Assembly: GCA_017631885.1 (NCBI GenBank)
Contig: JAGBSH010000009.1
Location: forward strand, 1 to 64,000
From: Fibrobacteraceae bacterium
Lineage (GTDB): Bacteria; Fibrobacterota; Fibrobacteria; Fibrobacterales; Fibrobacteraceae
Length of the DNA: 64,000 nucleotides
Direction: 5' to 3'
This document shows positions 24,637 through 34,796 of this stretch, piece after piece (position 1 is the first letter of the stretch; every line of letters begins with the position of its first letter). The position numbers were made by a program, and so were the translations under genes. The notes under the pieces are model-generated. The model ran no database searches, was not told the origin of the DNA, and saw only the letters and a program-made list of their open reading frames with translations.

Positions 24637-25575
24637 TTACTTCCAATAAGTTATTTCTACAGAAGAACCACCTTCGCCATCCACTCGTTTTCCGACAAGC
24701 AACAAATACATATCTTTATCCGACTTCAAAATCACCCAAGCATTCTGATGAACTTCTATTTCTTGCCCAAGAGTTCCTGGGTAAATTTCAAGACTTTCTT
24801 TACAAACTTCATCTGGAATAATTCCTGCTCTAAAATTCCCATATTCTTCACCAAGAGAAAATTCATCTGAAACTGTTTCTAATGCAAGCATCCCGTCAAA
24901 AATGGTAAGTGCTATCTGCATTTTAGTAGCTTCGCCTGAAACCTCGCCTTCATCTAAATTAGCGTAACGACTTTCATCACTAGCAACCGTAGAAAGAGTT
25001 ATTGTTCCCATTTCCATTTCAGAACATTCTTCAGGTTCACTAGAAGATGATTCAGGGGTTTCAGGTTCTTCTATTTCTTCGCAGTAACCTGTTTCTTTTT
25101 CAAAATCCAAAGAATCCATCGAAACATAAACAGTTTTTGACGAACCACTTGCAAATGCCCAGAAATAAACTCTGAAATTTCCGCAACCTTCTAATTCATC
25201 ATAAAGAACTTCTTCTGTATTCAATGGTAAAGCATGTACTGGATATTCTGCATCAATATTTCTTGATAAAAGAATTTTAGAAACACCTTTTTTAGTAACT
25301 TCTCTAACTTCAAAAAGAGCACTATCTAATTTTGTTTCAATTGCATCTTCAACTTGAGAATATTCTTCATCAATACTTATTGTACCCGAAAAACCTATTT
25401 TGAAAGATTCTCCTGCAAGCAACTTATTTTTCCCTAATTTTGTAAAGACAATTGGAGAAAATTCAGAAACAGATGAAGAAGATATGTCTTCATTAGCACT
25501 ACTTGAAGAACTATCATCAGAGCACGCTATCAAAAGACAACTTAATGTTAAAAAACAAATTTGCTTAAATCGCAT
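24637..25575 (-). CDS. Lipoprotein partner of fibro-slime gene
   Basis: 312 residues with lipobox LIAC (Cys near residue 18) followed by DDSSSSSANED and another poly-Ser stretch, typical Fibrobacter surface-linker style. The mature part has beta-rich segments, an acidic PETPESSSSEPEEC linker near residue 175 and a second domain of about 120 residues. I recognise no family. The gap to the fibro-slime gene is 12 nt, so it is co-transcribed with it and may assist its surface placement. Confidence 0.75.
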   Translation of the reverse strand: MRFKQICFLTLSCLLIACSDDSSSSSANEDISSSSVSEFSPIVFTKLGKNKLLAGESFKIGFSGTISIDEEYSQVEDAIETKLDSALFEVREVTKKGVSKILLSRNIDAEYPVHALPLNTEEVLYDELEGCGNFRVYFWAFASGSSKTVYVSMDSLDFEKETGYCEEIEEPETPESSSSEPEECSEMEMGTITLSTVASDESRYANLDEGEVSGEATKMQIALTIFDGMLALETVSDEFSLGEEYGNFRAGIIPDEVCKESLEIYPGTLGQEIEVHQNAWVILKSDKDMYLLLVGKRVDGEGGSSVEITYWK

Positions 25576-25587
25576 TTAAAGCCTCCA

Positions 25588-28500
25588 TTACTTTTTTCGA
25601 CGCAAACCAAATGAATCCATTCTTGTTGAACGATTTGCATAATTTCCTATCTGGATATACCAACTAAACGAAGAAATATAAACTCCTGATCCAACTAGAC
25701 GTCCTTCATTTGAAATACCATTCCAACCAATATAAAAATTACCAGGATTCGAAATACAGTTTTCACCTTTTCCAAAAATCTTTTCATCATCACAAGCAAC
25801 TCGTTCACTCACAGAAGCTACGAAATTTCCCATATTTGAAAAATAAGAAACGGAATAAAAGACATTCAAATCTTCAATCCCTAAACTTTCATCTAGCTTT
25901 TTATAACGTTCATAAACTTCTGGTAAATCAACTTGAATCCAATGACCTATTGTGTGTGATAAAGAATCTATAGATTCTACCATTTTTAAACTATCGTTTA
26001 AATCAAAACGAACTAAAGTCACCACTTCTTTGTCTTTGATTCTATTTTGCAAAACATCTGATTCTGTAGAAAGTTCTGCAAAATTACGCTTGTTTATTTT
26101 CACCTTAATTTGCAAATCTCCCGTTACAGGAACCCAAGGAGAAGGCACTTCAGCATCATAATCTTTTGGTTTGTTGCCTAATGTATCAGTCAATACATCT
26201 GGAGCAAAGCGTGCGTAATCTCCAACTAGAGGTGTTTTAAATACTTTTCTTCCATCTGTATGCCGATAAAGTGTTAATGCAGAATCAGCATTTAATTCTG
26301 TTTCTTTTTCTGATTCAACAATAGCATACCTATCTATAGGTTCATAATCATCTGCAGACAACATGTAATAAGCAAAAGCTTTATTTAAATCAGAACTATC
26401 TTTCGCCATAACAGGTTCTGAGAAAAGCATTTCTATTGTATTTTTTTCTCGGCTTTCTTTATTAACATAATATTTCGCTTTTAAAAGAATCGGTGGAATT
26501 TTTTCACTTAATTTTTTATCAAATGATTGCACCACTTTTTCTCCATAATGCTTGAAAGCCATAAAAGTTCTGGCAAAGCCAACGCCTGCTGTTTTTATAC
26601 TTTCTGAAAAAGTTCTTTCGCCAAAAGACAAAATACTATCTGACTTTCTGTTTTTCCACGCAATTTCAATTGCTTTTTTACCAATCGTATCAGAACATAC
26701 CACTGCAGAATCTTTATCTTGCAATGAGCCAAAACTTGAAAGTTTCTTTTTAACATTCGTTTTGTATTTTAAAGAATCTCCCCATTCAACACAAATTAAT
26801 TTAGGCAAAGAATCACTTTTAAGTTTTCTGTCAAAATAAACTCTCAAAGAATCAGCGACTCCATCTAAATAAGCTCTAGTCGGTTCATGGTATGGTGCAG
26901 GGATATCTAACTCTTTAGGTGAAACTACTCCTTTTGCGTCATAAATTTCAACTAATGTCGGGAACGGAACTGGTGGTTTTAAAAAGCGCATATTTTCATA
27001 TTTTGCAAAAATCAAAGAAGCATTTTCTGAACTTGCTATTGCAATAGCAGCTGTTGAGTCATCGTAAATCGTAGAAGAATTCAAGATAACCTTTACTTCA
27101 CCATTTCCTATATCAGATAAAAGCACTGTAAGGCCCGTTGATTTTTCTGATGCAAAAAGATCTATAGAACATGTTTTACAAATTGTAGAATCTGATGCAT
27201 TGAGAACTAATAATGTTAAAGAAATATCTGAACCAATCCAATTTGCATACGGATTACCATCTAAAGAATCAGGATCTCCAGAAACATTTTCCCAAGAAAT
27301 AATTTGTCCAAGAGAATCTCTTTTTATGTTAGAAGCAAAAGTAAGAACCGGAGCATAAAATTCTATTTCTGCAATAAGTGTATTCACTCGTAAAGAAACT
27401 TTTTCCGAGGCTTTTTGCATTGCATTAATTGGCAAAGTTACCCAAAGGGTATCAACTCCTGTTGAATCAATCGTCAAAACCGTTTTACTGCTAACCATTT
27501 CATCGCCAGTTTCAGAAGTATAAATAGCACCACTAAAGCCAGCATCATAATAAATACGATAAGTTTGTCCCGCGGCTGATGCTAAATCCAAAACATTCCC
27601 ATTTATTTTTGATACATAAACAGGCACTCTTGTTCCGGCAGAAGCCTTTCCAACAAATTCCCACTTTGTTTTCTTCGGGTATGCTTTTGTTGTGCCATCA
27701 AAAGAAACATCTTGGTTTACAATGTCTACATTCACATCCCCGGTCACTCGGAAATTAATATAAGTCTTTTTCCCTTCTACATCAATCCAAAGTCTGTATG
27801 CGCCTGGAGGTAAGCCTGTTATTGCTCTATCATTAATACTTGGGTGATAATAATTAGTGTCTGAAAGATCTATACCTCCATACCAAACCTTTGCACTATC
27901 CAAAGTATCCACAGGAGCCCCTGCTCTTGTTGTTATCGTATATGAAATATTCAGATGTCCATTCTTTTTTATTTCTGCTCCGCAATAACGAACAGTATCT
28001 GAAGATGTCACCAAAGAGGTTCCACAAGAATTACTAGAACTACCTGATACCTTTTCATAGCAAATTTGGTAATCTACAAAATCTGTTTCTTCATCAACAT
28101 CACCAGCAGTAAATTCAATACTGCTTTGTTGCATGATATACATATTTGTCTTAATCAAAACATTTGTCATGGTTGTCATACGATCACAGAAAAAGATATC
28201 TATTGGATAAGTCTTGCCATGTACAAGAGCATCTCCATTTTTATCTACAAAATCCTTAAGTACTACATGCCCAGGAGATGACCAATGAACTCCGCCAATA
28301 TCTACAGCTAAGCGCCCAGCGATAAACACCCAGATATCATCGTCACCTCGGAAAGAAAATTCCTGTGTTGAATCATAAACAAAACTTGCATGGGATTCAA
28401 AACAATACAAAGCATTCCGTTTCGAACCACTCCAAGAACGAGTTCCCCAACTGCCTAGGTTCCCCCCTGAATTTTCGCCTTCGCAATCAATACCACCTTG

Positions 28501-29883
28501 CCAGCCACCAATTTCTGGGCCATTACAAAGTTTATCATAATCTGTATAACCTTGCCTTACATACGTATTAGCAGGGCCCCTATTTGGGTAAGGACCATCT
28601 GCACGGCGAAGATTTCTACAATCTTCACATATTTCTTGAGACTCCCCTTCTATTTCTAACAACTGAATATTGGATTTTTCTTCTACCGGATAAAAACCAC
28701 CAACATAATCATCATAAACCTCATCGTCAGAATTAAAAGCCCAAAGACCTGTAGTATCTCGGCTAAAAGTCATTTCGTAACAAGTTACTTCATTCACTCC
28801 AGCACGATAATTGAAAAGTTGATTAAACAAAGTAGTATCATCATCAAAACATCTTTTTGCATTTTCTGAACCTACATCTAAAATAGGTTTATTGTTCTTA
28901 TCTAATGTATCTTTAACAATTCCTTGACGAATTCCTCGACAAGCCGAGACTAATTTATAGCGAGATTCATTCACAGAGCCATCATCTGATGAAGTAAATA
29001 AAGAACTAACTTCTTGGTCAGAATCATAAATATATGCAGCTATTTTGTATTCGCAAACCCCGCTAATACCTGGGTCAAAATCATACCACCCATTCGTTTC
29101 TTTGTCTGTACGCTTATTTGCATCGGGAATAAAATAAAGTTTGTCTGTTTTAAGAGAATCAAATAATGTTGCAAGAGGAATAAAAGAGGCAGTAGGTTCT
29201 GTTTCCTGAAGACCATTTAAACCTATCTGATCTTCATGATTATTGCTTCTATAGATAATAACACTATCTGTTACAGAATTTAATTTTATACTGAACCAAC
29301 CACATAAATTTTTATCCGCGCCAAATCGTACGCCTGTTTTTCCTCCATCAAGGCTAAGCATTGGTATTCCTGTCATCCAACCAGAAATTTCAGGAATTAA
29401 AACATACAATGTTAAATTTGTTGTTCCAGTTCCTCCACCAGGATTAGAAGGTTTATTGCCTGGTAAAGAAGTGCTCTTATTTGAAAGGACTGTTTTACCT
29501 TTTTCGCCTTCATATATATAAAGAGTTCTTGTGTCATTAAAATCCGAACAAGATATTAAATCTTCATCTGTTTTTTCATCTGTTGCAAAATTAGAGGCAT
29601 CAACCCATTCACCATCACCATCTGTGAGCAAAAATGTAGTAGCTCGCGTACCAGCAAAACCACTTCCCGAAAGCGAAGATGCAGATATTTCATACCACCC
29701 ATCTTCATTTTTTTGGAGCCTTGTTTCTTTTGAACCAACCACCCCATAAACTCTATCCCAATGAGCCGGGGCTTTAAAATAAATAGTCCCTAAACAATTT
29801 AAAGCATGCAAAAAAGGTGCAAAGCCAAGAAGCATTGCTAAAAAGAAAAATTTTGCGGGGAACAAACTATTCAATCTGAACAT
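25588..29883 (-). CDS. Fibro-slime domain giant surface protein
   Basis: 1431 residues. Signal peptide (to about residue 27). Two N-terminal repeated sugar-binding-like or starch-binding-like domains (about 28-115 and 150-265, both with a G-W pattern) precede the fibro-slime domain (about 285-600). The fibro-slime core is marked by FSFRGDDDIWVFI, LAVDIGGVH and YPIDIFFCDR. Long beta-rich repeats follow, and the C-terminal ~90 residues (GNFYIGWNGISNEGRLVGSGVYI) resemble FlgD/T9SS-type sorting domains. Fibro-slime proteins are implicated in Fibrobacter adhesion to cellulose. Transcribed with the lipoprotein gene downstream. The promoter carries a perfect dyad. Confidence 0.93.
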   Translation of the reverse strand: MFRLNSLFPAKFFFLAMLLGFAPFLHALNCLGTIYFKAPAHWDRVYGVVGSKETRLQKNEDGWYEISASSLSGSGFAGTRATTFLLTDGDGEWVDASNFATDEKTDEDLISCSDFNDTRTLYIYEGEKGKTVLSNKSTSLPGNKPSNPGGGTGTTNLTLYVLIPEISGWMTGIPMLSLDGGKTGVRFGADKNLCGWFSIKLNSVTDSVIIYRSNNHEDQIGLNGLQETEPTASFIPLATLFDSLKTDKLYFIPDANKRTDKETNGWYDFDPGISGVCEYKIAAYIYDSDQEVSSLFTSSDDGSVNESRYKLVSACRGIRQGIVKDTLDKNNKPILDVGSENAKRCFDDDTTLFNQLFNYRAGVNEVTCYEMTFSRDTTGLWAFNSDDEVYDDYVGGFYPVEEKSNIQLLEIEGESQEICEDCRNLRRADGPYPNRGPANTYVRQGYTDYDKLCNGPEIGGWQGGIDCEGENSGGNLGSWGTRSWSGSKRNALYCFESHASFVYDSTQEFSFRGDDDIWVFIAGRLAVDIGGVHWSSPGHVVLKDFVDKNGDALVHGKTYPIDIFFCDRMTTMTNVLIKTNMYIMQQSSIEFTAGDVDEETDFVDYQICYEKVSGSSSNSCGTSLVTSSDTVRYCGAEIKKNGHLNISYTITTRAGAPVDTLDSAKVWYGGIDLSDTNYYHPSINDRAITGLPPGAYRLWIDVEGKKTYINFRVTGDVNVDIVNQDVSFDGTTKAYPKKTKWEFVGKASAGTRVPVYVSKINGNVLDLASAAGQTYRIYYDAGFSGAIYTSETGDEMVSSKTVLTIDSTGVDTLWVTLPINAMQKASEKVSLRVNTLIAEIEFYAPVLTFASNIKRDSLGQIISWENVSGDPDSLDGNPYANWIGSDISLTLLVLNASDSTICKTCSIDLFASEKSTGLTVLLSDIGNGEVKVILNSSTIYDDSTAAIAIASSENASLIFAKYENMRFLKPPVPFPTLVEIYDAKGVVSPKELDIPAPYHEPTRAYLDGVADSLRVYFDRKLKSDSLPKLICVEWGDSLKYKTNVKKKLSSFGSLQDKDSAVVCSDTIGKKAIEIAWKNRKSDSILSFGERTFSESIKTAGVGFARTFMAFKHYGEKVVQSFDKKLSEKIPPILLKAKYYVNKESREKNTIEMLFSEPVMAKDSSDLNKAFAYYMLSADDYEPIDRYAIVESEKETELNADSALTLYRHTDGRKVFKTPLVGDYARFAPDVLTDTLGNKPKDYDAEVPSPWVPVTGDLQIKVKINKRNFAELSTESDVLQNRIKDKEVVTLVRFDLNDSLKMVESIDSLSHTIGHWIQVDLPEVYERYKKLDESLGIEDLNVFYSVSYFSNMGNFVASVSERVACDDEKIFGKGENCISNPGNFYIGWNGISNEGRLVGSGVYISSFSWYIQIGNYANRSTRMDSFGLRRKK

Positions 29884-29911
29884 AGTTTTCTCCTTTTTAA
29901 AATTCGCAAAA

Positions 29912-29949
29912 ATATTTGAATTATATCACAAACACACCAATTCAAATAT
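29912..29949 (-). promoter_or_regulatory. Dyad overlapping the fibro-slime promoter
   Basis: A perfect 11-bp inverted repeat ATATTTGAATT/AATTCAAATAT with a 16-nt spacer. On the minus strand the spacer side contains GATATAAT, a good minus-10 box, so the arms straddle the promoter. This is the pattern of a repressor or activator binding site. GGAG lies before the ATG. Confidence 0.55.
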
Positions 29950-30076
29950 ACACAAAAAACTTATTTTCATCTGCTTTTATTATTAAAACTCCCCCTTTTT
30001 TTCGTACACTTTCTCTTTTTTTACATAATTTTTATTTTATACTCAAATTTCTAAACAAAGTTAACAACAACAAAAA

Positions 30077-30105
30077 AGTCCTTAAAAGTTGAACTTTCAA
30101 GGACT
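30077..30105 (-). terminator. Rho-independent terminator of cellulase operon
   Basis: Imperfect long stem AGTCCTT...AAGGACT with an inner AAAGTT/AACTTT, followed on the minus strand by TTTTTTGTTG. Confidence 0.75.
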
Positions 30106-30128
30106 AAACTTAAATCTTTCAAAACCAA

Positions 30129-32330
30129 TTATTGCTTATTTAGTCTCAGCATATATTGTTTTGAACCTTGGCGAATTTTCATTACATAAAAGCCTGTAGG
30201 CAAAGATTCTAAAGAGAGGTAGTGAGACCCTGCAGTATAATGTCTAGATGCACTCTGTTTGAGTTTACCTGCAACAGAATAAATTTCTAAAGAAACAAAA
30301 CCAGGTTCAGAAACTTGCAATAAGACTCCACTATTTTGCATTTCAGCTCTGAATGGAATTCCTGGGAGAACTGCCGCAATTGGAGAACCTTGATATTCTT
30401 CTTTATTGACCGCCTGAGAACTATCACCAATAACAACTGTGATAGACTTGTTAAAGGCTTCATAGTAGTCTGTTTCTGGTGCTGTTGCAGTTACTTGCAC
30501 AACAGCGTTTTGCATTCCAGCTACAATTCCGTTACCTACATGAGTCAAATAAGGAGAAGTAGCTTCACCATTAAATGTATAAGTCACTGGCAAACGATCA
30601 TTCATTGTTGTATCAGGTAAGCAATCGTTTACTGTTGCCCCTAATGCAATAGTTTGATCTTTAAACTTAGAATGAAGTTTATTCAAAGCCTTGGCTAAAG
30701 TAACTGTTATAGTGTCGTTCAACGCTCTATAGCCAGTAACGGCTGGTGCAGTTGCAACTATTTTAGCTTCACCTAAATTTTTAAATGCAAGCATAGTAAC
30801 ATTAGAATTTAATTGATCACCATAGCAATATGAAGAATTAGCACATACAGCTTTCTTGATTTCTGCTACTTCAGGATTCAAAGATGTCAGAGTAATTGTA
30901 GCACCTTCATTTGTTTTTCCTGTCGTAGAAAGAACAACTTCTTTGCCACCAGTTTTTGTCAAATCTCTCATTTGACGGCTACCACTACAAGAGCCATTCA
31001 AACGGCATAAGAAATCGCCCCATTTATTAATTGTCTGACTAGGTTCTGCAGAAATAGTTACGATTGATTTAGAGCCATCATTGCCTTGTAAAATTGCATA
31101 ACCAGCACCAACAATCTGCAATGTAGAACCATTAACAGTAACAACACTTTCGTCACTTGATGTATAAGAACAACCAGCATTCAACACACCATTTATAGCA
31201 CCATCAGTTTCTTTAGCTGTATGATTTTTAAAAGAACAAGCCCCTTTAGCGCCAGCAATCAAAGAATCAGCCCAAGAACTACGATACTGATTTAAATAAT
31301 TTGTTACAAGTTTTCCTGATGAAGTAAAAGTTGCTTTGCTCAAAGCTTCTTTTGTTGTTAAGTATTCACTACCGTTCAAAATAGCTGATTCTTCATTTGA
31401 ATTATTTAAAGTACTTGTGTATTGACGCATACTCCAGTTACAGTTGCTAATTTTATTTTGTTCCATAAAACTAATCCACTGTTGTGTAGCATTAGCATCT
31501 GGATTTCCAGAACCACTTGCAGATGTAGTTCCCCATTCAGAAATAAACACTGCATTACCAGAATTAATTGCACTTGTTATTCTGTTACCATATGTTCCTA
31601 CACTATGTGAAGCGGCATAAAAGTGAAATACATAAGCAACATTTGTTGCATTTACATTACCATAGCTAGTTAATTGAGACCAGCTCGGTGTACCAACAAG
31701 AATCAAATTTTGTGTATAAGCTCTAATGCTACCAGAAATATCATTTGCATAGCTTTGAATTGTACTCCAGCCAGTATTTACAGGTTCGTTGTAAATTTCA
31801 AAAATGATGTTTGGAACATTGGCGTATTTTTGTGCTACATAAGAGAAAAATTCTTTTGCAGCACTCTTTTCACTTTCAGCACGATGGCTATGCCAGTCCA
31901 CAACAATGTAAACATCGTTTTCAATGGCTGCTTGAACCATTTGGTCTAACTTAGAAAGGTAACTTTCTTTTGCACCCATATAGGAATAAGCTTCATCAAG
32001 AGGATCAGAGGCGTTCCCTTGGCTATTGTAATATTGAATACCCATTGCAAAACGGAAAACATCTATTCCAAGCGTTTCCGTCATATATGAAATTACTTCT
32101 GGGTTGTAGTATTGAATACCTGTTGCATCAGACCAGAATAAACTTATTCCGCGAAGCATTACTTGCTTTTTAGAAGCTAAACTAATGATTTTTCCACCAC
32201 TAGTACCAAGCGCACCATAATTTTGAACAGGGCCTACACGCAATGGTTTTGCTGACAAAGCGTCTGCAAAGACATTTGATAAACCTAAAGTTAAAACACT
32301 AAAGCACAAAACCTTAAGCATTTTTTTCAT
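30129..32330 (-). CDS. GH5 endoglucanase with T9SS-type tail
   Basis: 733 residues. Signal peptide (ending about residue 22). GH5 (subfamily 2-like) domain about 35-355 with both catalytic residues: IIFEIYNEP (acid/base Glu182) and VFISEWG (nucleophile Glu265). Two beta-rich modules of unknown or immunoglobulin-like type occupy about 375-640, and residues about 660-733 form a C-terminal sorting domain ending in a Lys-rich tail. It should hydrolyse internal beta-1,4-glucan. It follows the GH8 gene after 77 nt with no terminator between them, so the two probably share a transcript. Confidence 0.93.
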   Translation of the reverse strand: MKKMLKVLCFSVLTLGLSNVFADALSAKPLRVGPVQNYGALGTSGGKIISLASKKQVMLRGISLFWSDATGIQYYNPEVISYMTETLGIDVFRFAMGIQYYNSQGNASDPLDEAYSYMGAKESYLSKLDQMVQAAIENDVYIVVDWHSHRAESEKSAAKEFFSYVAQKYANVPNIIFEIYNEPVNTGWSTIQSYANDISGSIRAYTQNLILVGTPSWSQLTSYGNVNATNVAYVFHFYAASHSVGTYGNRITSAINSGNAVFISEWGTTSASGSGNPDANATQQWISFMEQNKISNCNWSMRQYTSTLNNSNEESAILNGSEYLTTKEALSKATFTSSGKLVTNYLNQYRSSWADSLIAGAKGACSFKNHTAKETDGAINGVLNAGCSYTSSDESVVTVNGSTLQIVGAGYAILQGNDGSKSIVTISAEPSQTINKWGDFLCRLNGSCSGSRQMRDLTKTGGKEVVLSTTGKTNEGATITLTSLNPEVAEIKKAVCANSSYCYGDQLNSNVTMLAFKNLGEAKIVATAPAVTGYRALNDTITVTLAKALNKLHSKFKDQTIALGATVNDCLPDTTMNDRLPVTYTFNGEATSPYLTHVGNGIVAGMQNAVVQVTATAPETDYYEAFNKSITVVIGDSSQAVNKEEYQGSPIAAVLPGIPFRAEMQNSGVLLQVSEPGFVSLEIYSVAGKLKQSASRHYTAGSHYLSLESLPTGFYVMKIRQGSKQYMLRLNKQ

Positions 32331-32407
32331 ATCATCTCCTTATGCTTTCTATGCATAAAAATACAGCCTAAACCACCCAGCAAAACCCATCCTTATCTAT
32401 TTTCTGT

Positions 32408-34603
32408 TTACCGTTGGATACGAATACAACGAGAATAATCAGAATCGGTTACTCGAACGAGATAAGAACCTTGTCCTAATTTAGTTGAAGAGAGATCAAA
32501 AGTCTTTGTCCCACTCACATTTTTAGACAACAATTCTTCTCCATTCATAGAATAAATCTGTAAACGCACATCGTTTTTAAAGCCATTAAACACAACTTGC
32601 TTACCCACTTGAGCTAAAGAATATGCGTTAAATTTATTTTTAAATGTTTCTGGGATAGAATTGATTCCAGATAAAGAAGTAATCACATTACCACTTGCAT
32701 CTAAAAGCGATACTTCACTCAAAGCAAATGATGCATAACCTGCTTTAGCCATTTTTGCATCAAATTTGAGACCACGAACCATTGATAATACAACAGAGCG
32801 ATTGTTTGGCCAAGAAACCCACGAAGGAACACTCAATGCTTTAAATTCATCTGAACCATTATCAGAAATATCAATATCCATTGTTGTAAATTCTGCTACT
32901 TGAGGCAAATAAAGACCAGGTTCTCCACCTTCATTTCCATCTGCAAGTGTCATTGAATCTAAAAGAGCAAAGCGCATTACGCCTTCACTTCTATAAGTAA
33001 TTCTCACTGTATTCAAATCAGAAAGATTATAGTAGCTACTATTTTCATCAAAAGAAACTGAAACTCCAGCAAATGGATATTTTAAATCAGCATTAGCATC
33101 ATAAGTTGGTTCAGGGCCAATGAAAATTTCTGTGGCAATAACGGGGGTTCCATTCTGTAAATAAATAGCTGTTGTTCCAGAATCTGGATACATTACGGTT
33201 TGCCCTAATTTATCTGAATAAGCTCCCCAATGTTCAAATCCACAAACTTTTATACCTGTTCCTTCTGGTTGTAATTCACCTACAGGAGATTGCGGGCGAC
33301 GAACAGCACCAACAGGGTCTGGAGTAAATGGCACATAACCAGTCATATTGTAGAAATTTGGCATATTACCAGTTAAAGTCAAAAGATAAAGAATATTGAG
33401 TGTTGCAGCAAAATAGTTTTCACCCTTACCAGCACGAACGCTATCTTTACCATCTGTATTAATTAAAGAATAATAAACTGTTTCCAAATAATGCTTGTCG
33501 TCATCAACAGAAGTCATTGCAAGGCCAAGACCACCTGAATATGTTGAAGAAACAAAAATATCTGCATTAGAAGTTCCATCTAAATTGTAGCCTGGCAAAA
33601 TCATTCCTGCATAGCCATAAGTGGAATTATAAAGCCAGTTAAATAAAGCTTCGTTCGCTTCTTTAGCCACAGGAAGACCATACCAATGATAAGCTTGAGC
33701 AATGCGCCATGGCGTTCTTGCTGCATCGTCACCAAAAGTACCGCCACCAGTACCTACTGCCGCATTTGTTGTAGTTCCTTTATGAGAATTCCAATCACAC
33801 CAGTCAGGCATTAAGCCAGTTGTTTTATCTTGACATTGACGCAAATGATTTAGAGTAGTCGTTACAGCTGTATTCCAGAAAGCATCATTTGTCACTTCTT
33901 GGAAAAGTTTAAATGCTCCTACATGTGAATAACTTGGGTTAAAAGCATCGTTCCAGTTAGAACCTGGGCGAATACTACCATCACTTTGCATATCATTACT
34001 TTTTGTCCAATTAATGAGTTTTTTCGCATCTTCTAGGTAAGAAGAATTTCCCCATTGTTTGTAAGCCATTATCAAAGCGACTGCGGCATCAAATTCAGCA
34101 TCACTAGCTGTTCCACCGCCGATACTGCCGGTATAGTTGTCCACTTGCCAGTCCATACCTTGACCACTCCAAGAATTACAACCATTACCATTTAAACCTT
34201 TACCATAACATTTCCAGTATTTCCAGAGTTTATCAAACTCTGATTGGTAATCGTTTTGCGCATCAGACATGTACACCATCAAAAGCATACCATAGCCAAT
34301 ACCTTCAGAAACCGTTAATTCTACTTTGGCATTTGGGCTTATAACACGAGCTGTTCCACTCGGCATTCTCTGGTTTGCATTTTCTGAAGCACCACCATAC
34401 ATTGCATAAAACTGCCCTGCTTCTGTGTACCAAGCTTTTTTCCAGGTTTTAAAATGTTGCTGAATTTTTGATGTTTCAGCACCCTTGAAAGTAAGCCCAT
34501 AAGGATAAGCCTGGTTCTGAGGGAATGGAAACTTCGGAGCAGCAACAACTGAGGTTACCGCAAGAGCACCGATAGTAATAGCAGTTAAAAATAATTTTTT
34601 CAT
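32408..34603 (-). CDS. GH8 cellulase with CBM-like and T9SS-type domains
   Basis: 731 residues. Signal peptide (ending VVAAP). GH8 domain about 25-420 with VSEGIGYGML (Glu100) and ASDAEFDAAVAL (166-177, carrying Asp168), matching the GH8 signature with Ser for Thr and Glu for the second Asp. Residues about 455-650 form a beta-sandwich that looks like a carbohydrate-binding module, and the last ~80 residues form a sorting domain. Secreted through T9SS by inference. A 17-bp perfect hairpin sits in the leader. First gene of a GH8-GH5 operon. Confidence 0.93.
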   Translation of the reverse strand: MKKLFLTAITIGALAVTSVVAAPKFPFPQNQAYPYGLTFKGAETSKIQQHFKTWKKAWYTEAGQFYAMYGGASENANQRMPSGTARVISPNAKVELTVSEGIGYGMLLMVYMSDAQNDYQSEFDKLWKYWKCYGKGLNGNGCNSWSGQGMDWQVDNYTGSIGGGTASDAEFDAAVALIMAYKQWGNSSYLEDAKKLINWTKSNDMQSDGSIRPGSNWNDAFNPSYSHVGAFKLFQEVTNDAFWNTAVTTTLNHLRQCQDKTTGLMPDWCDWNSHKGTTTNAAVGTGGGTFGDDAARTPWRIAQAYHWYGLPVAKEANEALFNWLYNSTYGYAGMILPGYNLDGTSNADIFVSSTYSGGLGLAMTSVDDDKHYLETVYYSLINTDGKDSVRAGKGENYFAATLNILYLLTLTGNMPNFYNMTGYVPFTPDPVGAVRRPQSPVGELQPEGTGIKVCGFEHWGAYSDKLGQTVMYPDSGTTAIYLQNGTPVIATEIFIGPEPTYDANADLKYPFAGVSVSFDENSSYYNLSDLNTVRITYRSEGVMRFALLDSMTLADGNEGGEPGLYLPQVAEFTTMDIDISDNGSDEFKALSVPSWVSWPNNRSVVLSMVRGLKFDAKMAKAGYASFALSEVSLLDASGNVITSLSGINSIPETFKNKFNAYSLAQVGKQVVFNGFKNDVRLQIYSMNGEELLSKNVSGTKTFDLSSTKLGQGSYLVRVTDSDYSRCIRIQR

Positions 34604-34629
34604 ACAAACTCCAATAACTTAAAATAAAT

Positions 34630-34670
34630 CTTTTTATTACCATACAGGTCATTTGTATGGTAATAAAAAG
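34630..34670 (-). promoter_or_regulatory. Perfect 17-bp leader stem-loop of GH8-GH5 operon
   Basis: Arms 34630-34646 and 34654-34670 are perfectly complementary (CTTTTTATTACCATACA) with a 7-nt loop. It lies 27 nt upstream of the ATG and just before the Shine-Dalgarno (TTGGAG). It could be an mRNA-protecting stem, an attenuator or a protein-binding operator. Confidence 0.7.
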
Positions 34671-34760
34671 TTTATTCTTCTTATTTTAAAGGCTTTTACA
34701 AAACTACTTGTGACAAAAATCAACTTTTTTCTGACACAATATCCAAACAAAAAACACCAA

Positions 34761-34787
34761 AAAAAAGCAGCTCATTTTCAGAGCTGC
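34761..34787 (-). terminator. Terminator of six-gene envelope operon
   Basis: A 7-bp stem GCAGCTC/GAGCTGC with a 7-nt loop and six T residues on the minus strand, 10 nt after the stop at 34797. Confidence 0.9.
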
Positions 34788-34796
34788 AACATTACA

